A stretch of DNA of 64,000 nucleotides. Source: Nyssa sinensis (lineage: Eukaryota > Streptophyta > Magnoliopsida > Cornales > Nyssaceae). Shown piece after piece: positions 1 through 10,911 of the stretch. A model generated the notes under the pieces. That model made no database searches. It was not told where the DNA came from and saw only the letters and a program-made list of their open reading frames with translations. How positions within the stretch are numbered: position 1 is the first letter of the stretch; each line of letters starts with the position of its first letter. The stretch lies in contig CM018038.1 of NCBI GenBank assembly GCA_008638375.1, forward strand, positions 32,781,169 through 32,845,168, given 5' to 3'. The position numbers were made by a program, and so were the translations under genes.

Positions 1-1616
1 TTAGCCAGCAGCCGTTTCCATTCCTGTTTGCGACTCTCCGTCCTTATGCAGCCCTGCATACTTGAATCATTGGGCCCGAGCCCACTTCAGCTGTTGGTTT
101 CCTTATGACTTCCCTTTTATACACAAGACCGGGCCCACGTTTGGTTTTCTGCAGTCCGCCGCACGGCTGTTTGCTTCCAAGCCACAAGCCAATTGCTTTT
201 CTTTTTATTCTTTTTCTTATTCTGCTTTTGGTCCCACCGCCTGCCAACTCTATCTCCCTGTAGCCGCACACCTTTGTATACTACATCCCTTAAGCCCTAA
301 TGCTTCCTTCTTTATCCATATCATCTTCTCTTTTTTGTTTTTTTGGTTTTTTTTTTTTTCTTTCTTTTTATAAGGGCTTTGGCTGCACGCTTGAATCCAT
401 TTTAGATCAGTCATGATGAGGAGCTCACGGGCTGCTTCAATATCTTTAAATTTGTGATGAAATTTAAATGGTAAAAATAAAGTTCAAAATCAGTCAAAAT
501 AAATAAAATAGACTAAAGTTTAAAATTAAGAGGTGACAAAATAACATATATTAAGCAAGTCATCACTGATGTCAGTCCTACTATTTTTTTTTAATTTTTT
601 TAATCCTTCTAAGCCAAAATGATGTAATTTTGATTTAACCCAAACCCAATTTAAATAGTGGGTTGGGACCCAACCCACTATTCACCCCAGAACCCAACCC
701 GCACAATGCCTTCGTCACTAATTCTCCGACGAGGGTTCCGATGGCCTTCTCCAGCGCCGGTTGAATTCCAGTGCAAACTCAATGTGGTTTGAACCCTAAT
801 TTCATGAGGATTTCATTTTTATATTTTATTTCTTGATTTGAGGGTTCCACCGTTGCGAAATAGGAGGTTATAGTCGTTGCTCCAGTAACCCCCGATTTTC
901 TAGCGAGGTATTCTTTTTCTATTTCTTGGCTTTTTAGCCATTATTTTTGCCCTAAATTTTTCCTACATGCTTCTGGAACTACAAGGAAGATTTTTCCGTT
1001 CCTTAAGCCCAACAAAACAAGCTCAATCACAAGTTGTCAATTTTTCTTCCCCCAACTGTAACCACTGTTTCCTCAATGGTTTCTTAACCATTTTTTGTGA
1101 TTCAAGGTGCAGAACACTTTTTCTTTCATGCTCTTTTGAGCCTTGTAGTTAGTTTGAAACTTTAATTAAGTTTGATCAAAAATTCAATTTTTCACAAATT
1201 CGGGTCTTAGGGTTTTTAGGGTTTTCTTTGCTTAAATCTCACCATTTTTCTTATATTTTCTTCCCTATACAATATAAAACACATGTATGCAATCTAACAT
1301 CATAAAACAACAAGTTATAAGAAGTTAGTTTTAGAGAGAAAAAGTTCAGCTCAAGTGTATACCTTCACAGTGAGCTCATTCCCTCTTTTCTAAGGCTTGG
1401 ATCTGAGACTATGCATGGCTCGTGTGTGGTCCTTACATGCTCAGCCCTTCATTTTCTGCCTCTTCCTTCCTTCCTTCTTCTTCTTCTTCTTATTCTTCAC
1501 TCCCTCTCTCTCTCTAGCCATCTGTCACAAACATGCACACAAACACTCAATCTGAATTTTCTGTTCACACGCAATGTTTACTCATTGCTCATATTATATA
1601 TAGCATATGTGTGTAT

Positions 1617-1650
<34 letters not shown>

Positions 1651-2273
1651 TCAGCTGGTGCTTGAATTTCAATTGGAAGAGAGAGGGGTCCAATGAGGTG
1701 TTGACACCTTAACTTTTGAGCATGTAGACTTGGGTTTAATATGGGTTATGTATATATCTTGTGTAGTATATAGTACAAAAGTGTTGTAATCCAACTGGTA
1801 ATCTTTTGGGGTAATAAATTCTCCCCCTTTTTAGTCTTGTGTTCAAGTCTTTGGCCAACACTTTTGGCCTTATTTTCACTTTTTTTCTCTTTTTATGCCT
1901 TGTTTGGCATTTTAGGTGTGTTTTTTGAATTTTTGAAGTTGTCTTTCAATTATCCTAAAAACCTCTTGGTATTCTCGCTGTATTTTTTATTTTTTGTGTG
2001 TGTTTCCTTCTCATGTCATTAATTTTTATTTTTGACATGTTAAATTTCATTTTACTTATACCAAAAATATATTGTATTTATCAAAAAATTCTTGATTAAA
2101 TTTGTTTTACTCGCGTATCGTGCTAATTTGCCCAATTGTACTTCATGCACTAATTTTATCATTCACGGGTTACCAATTTCAATTCAATATGTCTAATTAA
2201 TTAATATATAATTAATTTCATAAAAACGGGCATTAACATAAATTACTTTGCCTACTTGAGTCGGGATATTACA
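1..2273 (-). mobile_element. Partial Ty3/gypsy-type LTR (probable solo LTR), left end outside window
   Basis: The right edge is sharp. On the minus strand the element starts TGTAATATCCCGAC at 2273, exactly where the integrase reading frame of a copia element is cut. The order of landmarks matches the two complete LTRs at 33175-36838 and 56769-61156: a segment like gatgtcag followed by aacccaaaccc near 560-700, then a pyrimidine-rich CT stretch near 1480-1515, then the TGTAA terminus. Spacing also agrees: about 1.7 kb from the gtcag landmark to the terminus here, about 1.5-1.6 kb in the others. The flank right of the edge is CTATC (2274-2278); no partner is visible, so the left end is probably before base 1. 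Assignment to the Del/Tekay-like gypsy type is inferred from size and termini, since no gypsy protein is present. Confidence 0.55.
1626..1650. repeat. (TA)n microsatellite
   Basis: About 12 uninterrupted TA units inside the partial LTR, preceded by a short GTGTG run. Confidence 0.9.
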
Positions 2274-4108
2274 CTATCACTTCTCAATATCTTTATTTTC
2301 TTATCAAGTTGATTCTCAACCTCTTTTTTGTAATGCTTAAACATTTCCAATGCCCCATCTTTATTTCTCAACAAGTAAACATAACAATATCTTATGCAAT
2401 CATCTATAAAGGTAAGAAAATATTTCATACCACCTTTAGTTTGAATAAATTTCACATCATAAATATCTGAATGCATTAATTCTAGAGACTCACTACTTTT
2501 TTCAATTGATTGAAAATAAGTTCTTGTAAACTTTGCTTTTACACAAGTATCACATTTATGATTTGAATCAAATCCTATTTTAAGCAAATATTCTATATTA
2601 TCTAATTTACACAATATATCATAATTAACATGTCTTAGTCTAGCATACCACATATTTGAAGACTTAAGCATATAAGTAGAAGTTGTGTTCTTATTATTAT
2701 TAATAGAATGTACAACAGTCATAACAATCATCTTAAAGAGCCCATCGCTCATATATCCCTTACCCACATACATCCAATTTTTGGTAAGGACAAATTTATC
2801 AGACACAAGCACCAATTTGAATATTTTTTTGCTCAACAATGATCCAAACACCAAGATCTTTCAGATATCAGGCACATGCAGCACATTGTTAAGGGTAAGC
2901 TCTTTTCCATATGTCATCTTTAATACCACTTGTCCTTGACCTTCAACCTTGGAAGTTGAGGAGTTTATCATAAAAAGTTGTTCTCCATTATCTATAGCAT
3001 GTTATGATGAGAACATCTTCTGATTAGAGCAAACATGGCGAGTAGCCCTAGTGTTCACACACCATTATTTGGTATTACCTCCAACGAAGTTGACTTCAGA
3101 AACTACAGCTAAAAGATTCATTTCAGACATATCATCTGAAAGATTGTCCACTTCAGTTGTTTTGGCCTATGCTTGCATTTTGTTAGGATTCCCTTGGCCT
3201 TGTTTCTTGCTATGACAATCCTTTGCACGATGGCTTGGTTTGTCACATATGTAACATTTTCGCTTGAGCTTTTTATTGTCATTGCCTTTAGGCCCTTGTT
3301 TAGTTCTAATGTCAAAATGCTTCATTTTCTTATTGTGAGAGGTTTGACTTTGTTCCACCACGTTTGACTTAGCTTCCATAATAGATTTTCTTGCTTTCTT
3401 TTTAAAAATACAATTGTTTGCCTTAGCTTCCATAATAGATTTTCTTGCTTTCTTTTCAGAAGTACGGTTGTTTTCTTTAATCCTTAATCGTACGATTAAT
3501 TCAAGCTTCATGTCCTTTCGCTCATGCTTTAGGTAATTCTTGAATTCTTTCCATAAAGGTGGCAATTTTTCAATGATCGCAACCATTTGGAAGGATTCAT
3601 TTAGGAACATGCCTTCTGCATGAATGTCATGCAAGATAACCTGAAGATCTTGAACTTAATTGATTACCTTCTTGGAGTCAATCATTTTGTAGTTTAGGAA
3701 TCTGCCTACCACGAACTTTTTCATGTTGGCATCTTCCATTTTATACTTTTTGTCAAGAGAGTCTTATAGCTCCCTCGCAATCTTGATTGGACTGTACACA
3801 TTATATAATGTGTTGTCCAAGCCATTAAGGACATAGTTTCGACAGAGGAAGTCAACATGCTTCCAACCATCGACTGCGGTAACCACTTGCCTATCAGTCT
3901 CATTCTCCCTCAAAGCAAGAGCATCTTCATGATGGAATCGAGTCAAATTCAGAGTAATGAGATAAAACATCATCTTTTGCTGCCATCTCATGAAATCAAT
4001 CCCACTAAATTTCTCTAGTTTCTCATTATGATTCATAGGAACTAGCGCTATAATAGGTGCGAGCGACACAACAATAATAGTAGGATTTAGGGTTGTTTCA
4101 GTTGTCAT
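2274..4108 (-). pseudogene. Decayed Ty1/copia gag-protease-integrase fragment
   Basis: Read on the minus strand from 4108, the order is gag (4108-3764, continuing in another frame to 3167), a CCHC zinc knuckle [14 protein letters not shown] near 3230, protease (about 3060), GAG-pre-integrase (about 2850-2600) and the integrase core up to LRSD at 2280. This is the domain order of Ty1/copia. The fragment ends where the LTR at 2273 enters, so the rest of pol is expected left of the window. It is dead: several frameshifts, an in-frame stop before the protease motif, and a protease motif reading NTRAT where the family has DSGAT or DTGAT, so the catalytic Asp is lost. The gag part carries a 54-bp tandem duplication (3368-3475). 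No function is expected. Confidence 0.85.
3368..3475 (-). repeat. 54-bp tandem duplication within copia gag
   Basis: Two adjacent copies start at 3368 and 3422 (period 54). Both begin cttagcttccataatag; their second halves have diverged by several substitutions. In protein terms [10 protein letters not shown] occurs twice, just before the zinc knuckle. The period of 18 codons keeps the frame, so it may have arisen while the element was still coding. Confidence 0.8.
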
Positions 4109-4987
4109 TTAAAAAACTACAACAAAATTTTTTACACTAATTAAAATTTGTAAAACAGAAGTGCAGTATTTAGAACAAAAAATTTTACTGTAAAAAATAC
4201 TGCAAACTAAACATAAAATAAAACATCTGAAAAATAAAACTGATTTGGAATAGTAATCCATCTTAAGATTGTTAATCAGTATTTTGATGATAATCCATTT
4301 TATTTTAGCATCAGAATAATTTTAAAAAATACAGAACTTGTTTTCTGTATTCTATAAGTACAGAATCTATTTTTTATATTCTGTAAATACAAAACTTGAT
4401 AAACCAGAATTTAAAACTGAGCTATGATTCTAGAATTTACCAAACCAAATACAGATTACTGTATAGTACAAATACAGAATTAACCAAGAGGAAAAAAACC
4501 AAAAATGAAAGAAACTTATAAGTTTCTGAATTAGAAAGATGGAACAAACCAAGTTTAGCGTTTGATCGCTATCTCCTTAAGATAGATTACGCCCACGTAC
4601 TTGGTGTTTACGATTGAATGGACGTCTGCCTCTCAGGATGAGGTGGTCTCACACAGAGAAGAAGCACTACAGACTCTGTGTATGGTGAACCAGACTTATG
4701 TTCTAGAACTCTCTCAAACTAGGTGTATGAAAGCACAGAACATGTAGTCAATTTAATGCATACAGGTGCATAGGGGGTGTTTATATAGAACATTCGTGTC
4801 TATTTGGTACAGACATGGAGGTTTACAGTCACAACTATTCAATAAACAACCATATGGAAGAAGACGATTAATTGCAAAACGACGTCATTTTTGGATTTAA
4901 ACCAAAATCAAACGCAATTGCAAAATGATAGTGTTGGAATTAATTAATCTGGTAACTAAACGATAGCATTTTGGATTATTTCTAACA
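4109..4987 (-). mobile_element. Probable 5' leader and LTR of the decayed copia element
   Basis: This lies directly upstream of the gag start on the minus strand, where the 5' LTR is expected. The right edge ends ...ttctaaca at 4987, which on the minus strand is a TGTTAGAA start typical of copia LTRs. A TATA-like minus-strand sequence CTATATAAAC lies near 4780. No clear primer-binding site or left LTR edge was found, and no second LTR is in the window to compare with, so the boundaries are tentative. Confidence 0.35.
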
Positions 4988-5609
4988 GTAACAGAAACGA
5001 TAGTGTTTTAGAAAATTATTTAAATAAATTTTTCTAAAAAAATATATACATAGCGGGCCAAGGCCCAAACCCGACCCAGTCCGGCCCCGCCCGATTCAAT
5101 TCGATGAGGGGTACGGTGGGGCGACGGCGGCGCACACGTATGTGTGGTGAACCAAGAATGTGCTAGGTCCCTCTTTTCCACAAAACTTGGGTGCCCCTTA
5201 AGGCCCAAACTTTCTTTCAAGGTAATTGCATATATACTTTTTAAAAGCCTTGTACCCATCCTATGTGGGACACAAGCTTTTTCACAAGCTTCAAGCTTTT
5301 GTTACCATTTCCAAGTGGTGATGTTGGAGGCAATTTCTCATTCACTCCTTAATGGTTTTGAGCAACCCAATATATGATCTTAATTTCCTTATGGAGGATA
5401 ACACATTTTCATATGGACCCACCAAAATTAATGTGTGGGATCCACTTTAATTTTAGCTCAAGGATAACTAATTATTATACACAAAAACCCATTTTCCTAA
5501 CAAGAAAAAAAAAATAAAGAAACTACATGTGGCAAGGCCAAGTTACACCAATTAAATATCCAAGCAAATAGAGAGTCTAAAAAATGGTAGGAAGTTTTAT
5601 AGATAGTCG
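4988..5609. other. Intergenic DNA, no gene recognised
   Basis: The stretch begins AT-rich, then has a GC-rich patch at about 5050-5150 (gggcc/ggccc words, gcgacggcggcgc). No protein similarity was recognised on either strand. The last five bases, AGTCG (5605-5609), form the left target duplication of the next element. Confidence 0.6.
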
Positions 5610-6571
5610 TGGTGAAAGAAACTATAATGAATGCTGTTAAATAATAATTAGAGAATGAAGAAATTTATCAAATTTGTTGAGGTGTATGTGATGACACTGT
5701 CTTTAAGAGTAGTTTTCGTCCTTCTAATATGATATTTCAATACAAAACATCTCAATGATCTACAATCTAGGATTCAACTATCTCATCTACGTGCACTCAT
5801 AAAGTAAGGGTTATAAGAATAACCCTCTATAGCAATAGTCTTTCAGAAATAGAAATGAAGTGGAATAGAAAGGAAGAGAACACGACGAACAAATAATAAC
5901 AGAATGCTCTCTTGTAACATTAATAGAATGCCCTTAGTAGCTTACAAAGGTCTTAGTGATTCTGTGTCATTACTAACTTTGTAGCCGTTTACTTATAGGT
6001 GTGAATGGTTGGGTTAAATATAAAAGTCGCGCAAACATACCCCATGAATTATGCAAAGTGAGCCCACACAATAGGTATGATTTTGCAATGGTTGTATTGA
6101 CTTACTAATATGGAACAAGCATTGATTTTGGACGCGTTAATCACACTTGAAAAAGCTTGACTGACTAAAATATTCTAAAATTATTCTAGAAGTCAAAAAT
6201 GAAGAAATAAAAATGGAAGGTCAAGGTCGCAAAACATGGCACTTATCAAGTGAATGCGCAAGGCTTGAAAACCCATATTTCCACCCCCCTATACGTGATA
6301 TTCATCTATGATCTCCCAGTTAATTGGGTTTTCGAGCCGAATCCCAATTTTCTATTAGGCCTAGGCTTGCCTCGGGTGCGCATGGTCTTGCACGTGTCTT
6401 GCTTGTATTGCACAACCTATAAGGAGGAAGTGTATCTAAACTCACCTTAAATTTTGTAAGTTTCCTATACAAGACTAAGCTTTTCAACTTTCTTTAGAGA
6501 AACACAAGTATACATTACAAGGAATAAATTTTGGCTTCGAAATACCCACCCTTTATGTACAAGATACAACA
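5610..6571 (-). repeat. 3' LTR of the old copia element
   Basis: 962 bp, starting TGGTGAAAG and ending GATACAACA on the plus strand. It aligns along its length with 13925-14865; shared landmarks include tagagaatgaagaaa, gaacacgacgaa, tctttagagaaac and cccaccctttat. It is clearly diverged from the other copy by many substitutions and small indels, indicating an old insertion. Confidence 0.8.
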
Positions 6572-6583
6572 ATCCCCCACATA
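6572..6583 (-). other. Polypurine tract of the old copia element
   Basis: The minus strand reads tatgtgggggat immediately before the LTR start TGTTGTATC. It is the expected plus-strand priming site, placed at the inner edge of the 3' LTR. Confidence 0.7.
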
Positions 6584-6969
6584 TTTAAAAAGCAAATAAA
6601 GAATCAGTAAAAAAGGACTACTTTAGTGCAATGACTCAACTTTGTTGTCTTTTAGACTATAAACTAATACTAAAGGTAAAAAAACCTGACCTACATTAAT
6701 TTGGTTAAATTTAAAATTTCTATGGACCTTGTTTCTTTGTGTGAATCAATGCACTTATCACCCATATTTCACTTTGGTAATTAGGTTGTTCATGTGGGTT
6801 GGCACGATTAAGCCATGTATTATACCTGGATTTCATGAGTGCTATAGAAAACCTGCCTAAGTTTTATAGAAACTAGCCCCACCTCTATACCCATATGAGT
6901 GAATCCATAAAATATGTGCTATAACTAGACATACCACCTAACATGGACAATGGATTCATTAAAAGTTAA
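6584..6969. other. 3' untranslated part of the old copia element
   Basis: Non-coding sequence between the polypurine tract and the nested solo LTR. No open frame or second element recognised. The last five bases, GTTAA (6965-6969), form the left flank of the nested LTR. Confidence 0.55.
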
Positions 6970-7447
6970 TGTTATCCCTAAGGATTGTCGACCAAGGGCA
7001 TCTAAGTAATTTTAATGATAACAAGGCATTGTCCATATGGACTAATGCTTAATCTAGCGACAATGCAAATAGGTCATCTTAGTCAAAAAATATTGTTCAC
7101 CAAGAAATGATAAAGTCCATAAAGCTTAAGGACTCTACTCAAAGCACAAACCTCAAAACCAAAATTCAATCAAGTAGAATGCTTTCATGATAATCTAAGA
7201 AAGTGGACACATTCAAGCCCAAGGAATCAAAATAATTCAAGAGAAGACTTTTTATTTTCTTATCTTGGGTTTTTGAGTGATTTAGAATTAGATTGATTAT
7301 TAAGCGTAAGCTCTCACTATTTAATATAATTAACTAGAACCAATCCTAAAATGATTTTTCAAAACAATAATAACCCATACTTCAAGTTTTAAAAGATTAA
7401 AAGGTTTGAAAATAGAACACTGTGAAAAATAAGGAAGAAGGCCAATT

Positions 7448-7798
7448 TTGTCAAAACTAGTCGACTAGTTCTAAGAACTAGTCGACTAATTCTTATGCCT
7501 TACTTTTACACTAAATAAACTAATCGACTAGTTCCTAAAATTAGTTGACTGGGTGACCATTTCAAGTACACAACCTGAACTCACTCTCCAAAATAGTCAA
7601 CCTAACTGAAAATTCAGTTGACTGACTTTTAAAGGCAAAATAGTATACATCAGGACCAGTCGACTAACTCTAAGAACTAGTTAACTAATTATTCTTGAAC
7701 AAATGAATCTCAAACCCTATAAACAAGTTAGTTGAGCTGATCAATCAATTGGATCTTAATCCAGTCGACTAATTGGTGAATTCAGTCGATTGATTTTG
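7448..7798. repeat. Array of AGTCGACT-type palindromic words upstream of the LTR TATA box
   Basis: About ten intact or worn copies of a word centred on GTCGAC (agtcgactaatt, agtcgactagtt, cagtcgattgat, agttgactg) lie in 350 bp, ending about 95 bp before TATAAATAG. The best pair forms a perfect palindrome at 7458-7488, with 15-base arms TAGTCGACTAGTTCT around one A. A second array of the same word sits at the same place in the related LTR (20523-20666). Confidence 0.85.
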
Positions 7799-7891
7799 TT
7801 AATCTGGCAATCAAAAATTTAAATTTTGAATAGATTAAAAAAAGGGAAAGAACTGTATTTTGAAATACAAGGGTCATATTCTTTTGAGGGT

Positions 7892-7900
7892 TATAAATAG
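7892..7900 (+). promoter_or_regulatory. TATA box of solo LTR
   Basis: TATAAATAG followed by agg. The same box followed by agg occurs at the matching place in the sister LTR (20757-20765). It marks the probable U3/R part of this LTR. Confidence 0.7.
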
Positions 7901-8441
7901 AGGATTTTTAAAGCATTTATTATTATCTCTTTACAAGCTTACACTTCTATATCTCTATTCTTGACTTTAGATCTGACCATTGAAAACCTAGATCTAAAAG
8001 TTATACTCATCTTAAATATTTTGAGCTTACACTTGATCAATCTATAAAGAGTGAGAATTTATTACACCAATCTACTCTTAAAGAAAGTGCTTGTTGGTAA
8101 ACATCTTTTCATTGTTGTGAGATTTGTAGGTAGGTGTTACCCTTGTAAAGCAAAAGGGGATATTTTGAGAGCAAATAATTAGGAGCTCTTGTTATAAAAG
8201 TATGACCTCCACCTATGAATGGGATCAAGATAGTGGAAAAACTTAAGTAAGGATGCTTGTGTCAAAAATGTAGGAAGTTTTTCAAACCTTGTAAAAACTG
8301 TTATGTTTGCTCTCTCTTTCTCTTTACACTCTTCTACATACTTTTGCATATCTTGCATTTATTTTAAAGTTTGTGAAAGTTGTTAAAGTTTTCAAAATGC
8401 CTTATTCACCCCTACTCTCTAGGGTAAATATCTAAGCAACA

Positions 8442-10911
8442 ATTAAGAATCAATCTCACATATTGCAATCTACACTAGTTACGCCATAAGGGATGGACGT
8501 AAATATAAGTGACAGTGTCTTATCAAGTTCACTTATAACTTGTTATTACCTATATGAACCTATTTCATAGACTCTCCACTCATTTAGGTTAGGTTACCAT
8601 CCTTGTTGACCTCTGTTATCGGTATAAGTCTCATCCCACTCGATGTAATATCCACTAACATCATCTCTGATCGTATAAAGTCTAGGAATATAACCCCATC
8701 ATTAAGTAGTTGCCTCATAATATAGTTTCTTAGGTGAATATGTCATTATTGGTCTTATTCCTTGCTCAGACTATTGTAACCTGGTAATCACAATGTAGCG
8801 ACATAGATCTAACTGGTCTCATAAATAAAGGGATGTTTGCCAAGAGGTTTTTAAGTCACCTAACCTCTATACCTTCCTTCTCTAAGGCAATGAGCATGAA
8901 TTCCATAGTGGACCGAGCTGCTTATGTCTGTTTGGAATATTTCCAAGAGACTGTTCCTTTACCAAAAATAAAGACATTACCACTCATGGATTTTGTCTGA
9001 TCTGAATCAGAGATCTAGATAGCATCGCTATATCCCCCATGTACAACTAGAAATCGATGGTAACACAAACCAATATCTATGGTACTCCTAAGATACTTAA
9101 GTACTCTACATATGCCAGTCCAATATTCCAAACTAAGATTCTGTACACATCTAATAAGTCTATTAACTACATAAGCAATATCTGACCTAGTGTACTTTAT
9201 GAGGTAAGTGAGATGCCTAATTATTTGCTCATAATTAGATTGTGATACAATATAGATAGTATTTTGCTTTAGTTGTATACTTGAGTTATATGTGGTACTA
9301 ACTGGTTTGGATTCATAATGTCCAAATTTTCTTAGTATATTTTCTACAAAGTGTTGTTGTGACATCTTAAATGCCTCATTTGTTTTATTAATTTTATTAC
9401 AAGAATTACATTAGCTTCATCCAAGTCTTTCATATTAAAACTAGATGATGTTTAATATCATTAATTACCTCTATGTTAGTACCTAAGATTATGCCATCTA
9501 CATATACAAAGAGAAATTATTATTAAATTTATTAAAAAAAACACATTTATCTGCCTCATTTATATTCAAGCCATTAATTATAATTGCACTATCAAATTTT
9601 TCATGCCATTATTTTGGTGCTTGTTTTAAACCATATAAATATTTTACTAGTTTATAAAGTTTGTTTTCATTTCTAAGGACTACAAATCCTTTTTTCCCTC
9701 TAATTCATCATTAAGGAAAGTTATTTTAACATCCATTTGGTGTATTAAGAGTTTGTGGATAGATGGAACTATTTCTAGTATTCTAATATATGAGATTCTA
9801 GCTATAGGATATCAAAATAATCTATATCTTTGTTTTGAATATACCATTTAGCCACTAATCTATATTTGAATTTTTCAATTGATCCATCATGTTTTAATTT
9901 CCTTCTAAATATTCATTTACATCTTATAGGTTTAGTGTCACAAGGTAGGTCTACTAGTTCTCTTGTGTGATTTACCATAATAGATTTTATCTCACTATTA
10001 ATTACTTCTTTCCAAAAAAGAGCATCTGAACAGGTCATGATCTTACTATAGGATATGGGATCATTATCCATGAGAAAGGCAAAGAATTCATCACCTAATT
10101 TTGTTTCTTTCCTAGCATGTTTACTTCTTCTCAATTCTATGTTTATAGGTTCATTTGTTTTTCCATTTGATTCATTTTTGGGTTTTATTCTTGGTCTTTC
10201 AATTCTTGTTTTTAAGGAAAATATGGGTTCAAAGAAGTATGCATTTTTGGATTCAATTAATGTATTTGTTTCTAAAACATCACTTTTAAGAACAATGAAT
10301 CTATAAGCAACACTATTTTTAGCAAACGTTATAAGTAGACAATCTTCTATTCTAGATCCTATTTTTCTTTTGTTAGGTTTTGGGAATAATAGCAAGACAC
10401 TCATACACTTTAAGGTATTTGAGATTAGTTATATGATTTCTCATAGTTAATAAAGAGTCTTTTTTAGTTTTCTTAAATATTATTCTATTTTGAATGTGAC
10501 AAGCAGAAATGATGGCCTTCCCTATAAGTTATGAGGTATTTTTGAAGTAATTAATATTGCATTCAGCTTTTCTTTTAAGGTTTAATTTTTTTCTTTTAGC
10601 ATTTTTATTCATAATTTCAAGTACATTCATGAAAAACAAACCCTTATTTTAATACCTTTTTCCCACAAATAACCCATTCTTAGTCATTATAACATTTTTA
10701 GACTATAAAATAACTTTCACACATACTTTCCTAATAAGAGACACAAATACAAGATTCCAATGAATATTTGGCACATGAAAAACATTAGTGAGGGAAAGGA
10801 ATTTTCCAGAATGAGACTTTTAAAGGACCTTTTCCTTGCCAATCACATGTGAGGGTCTTGAATTCCCTATGAACGCATGTTCCTTTCCTCCCTTTATGGG
10901 TGTAGAAGAGG
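8442..10911 (-). pseudogene. Decayed copia pol: protease end, integrase, RT and RNase H
   Basis: On the minus strand from 10911: the end of protease and the GAG-pre region (about 10910-10640, words such as TKNGLFVGK), then a C-terminal piece of integrase (about 10540-10200, IGSRIEDC and AYRFIVLKSDVLE), RT (about 10060-9370) and RNase H (9365-8880, GYSDA and TKSMSGNVF). The catalytic centre of integrase between GAG-pre and the C-terminal piece is missing, an internal deletion. The RT active site reads YVDG (9493-9504) in place of YVDD. Several stops and frameshifts are visible. From 8880 to 8447 the sequence is the non-coding 3' part of the element. It belongs to the element bounded by 5610-14865. 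Confidence 0.85.

Larger units (their letters stand above)
6970..8441 (+). mobile_element. Solo LTR (family shared with 18763-21328) nested in copia 3' region
   Basis: 1472 bp, TGTTATCCC at the start and CTAAGCAACA at the end. Flanks are GTTAA (6965-6969) and ATTAA (8442-8446), four of five bases equal. It shares with 18763-21328 a common order: caagcccaaggaatcaa, an array of AGTCGACT-like words, a TATA box TATAAATAG (7892-7900), gactttagatct, ctagatctaaaagttat, and the terminal ccttattcacc...taaatatct. No internal coding region is present, so it is a solo LTR left by LTR-LTR recombination. The parent family is not certain; the terminus resembles large copia (Sirevirus-type) LTRs, but this is a guess. 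Confidence 0.8.

Noticed and set aside
1200..1230. Telomere-like words (agggttt)
   Set aside because: Only two loosely spaced copies; teloboxes of this kind occur by chance or in promoters, not a telomere tract.
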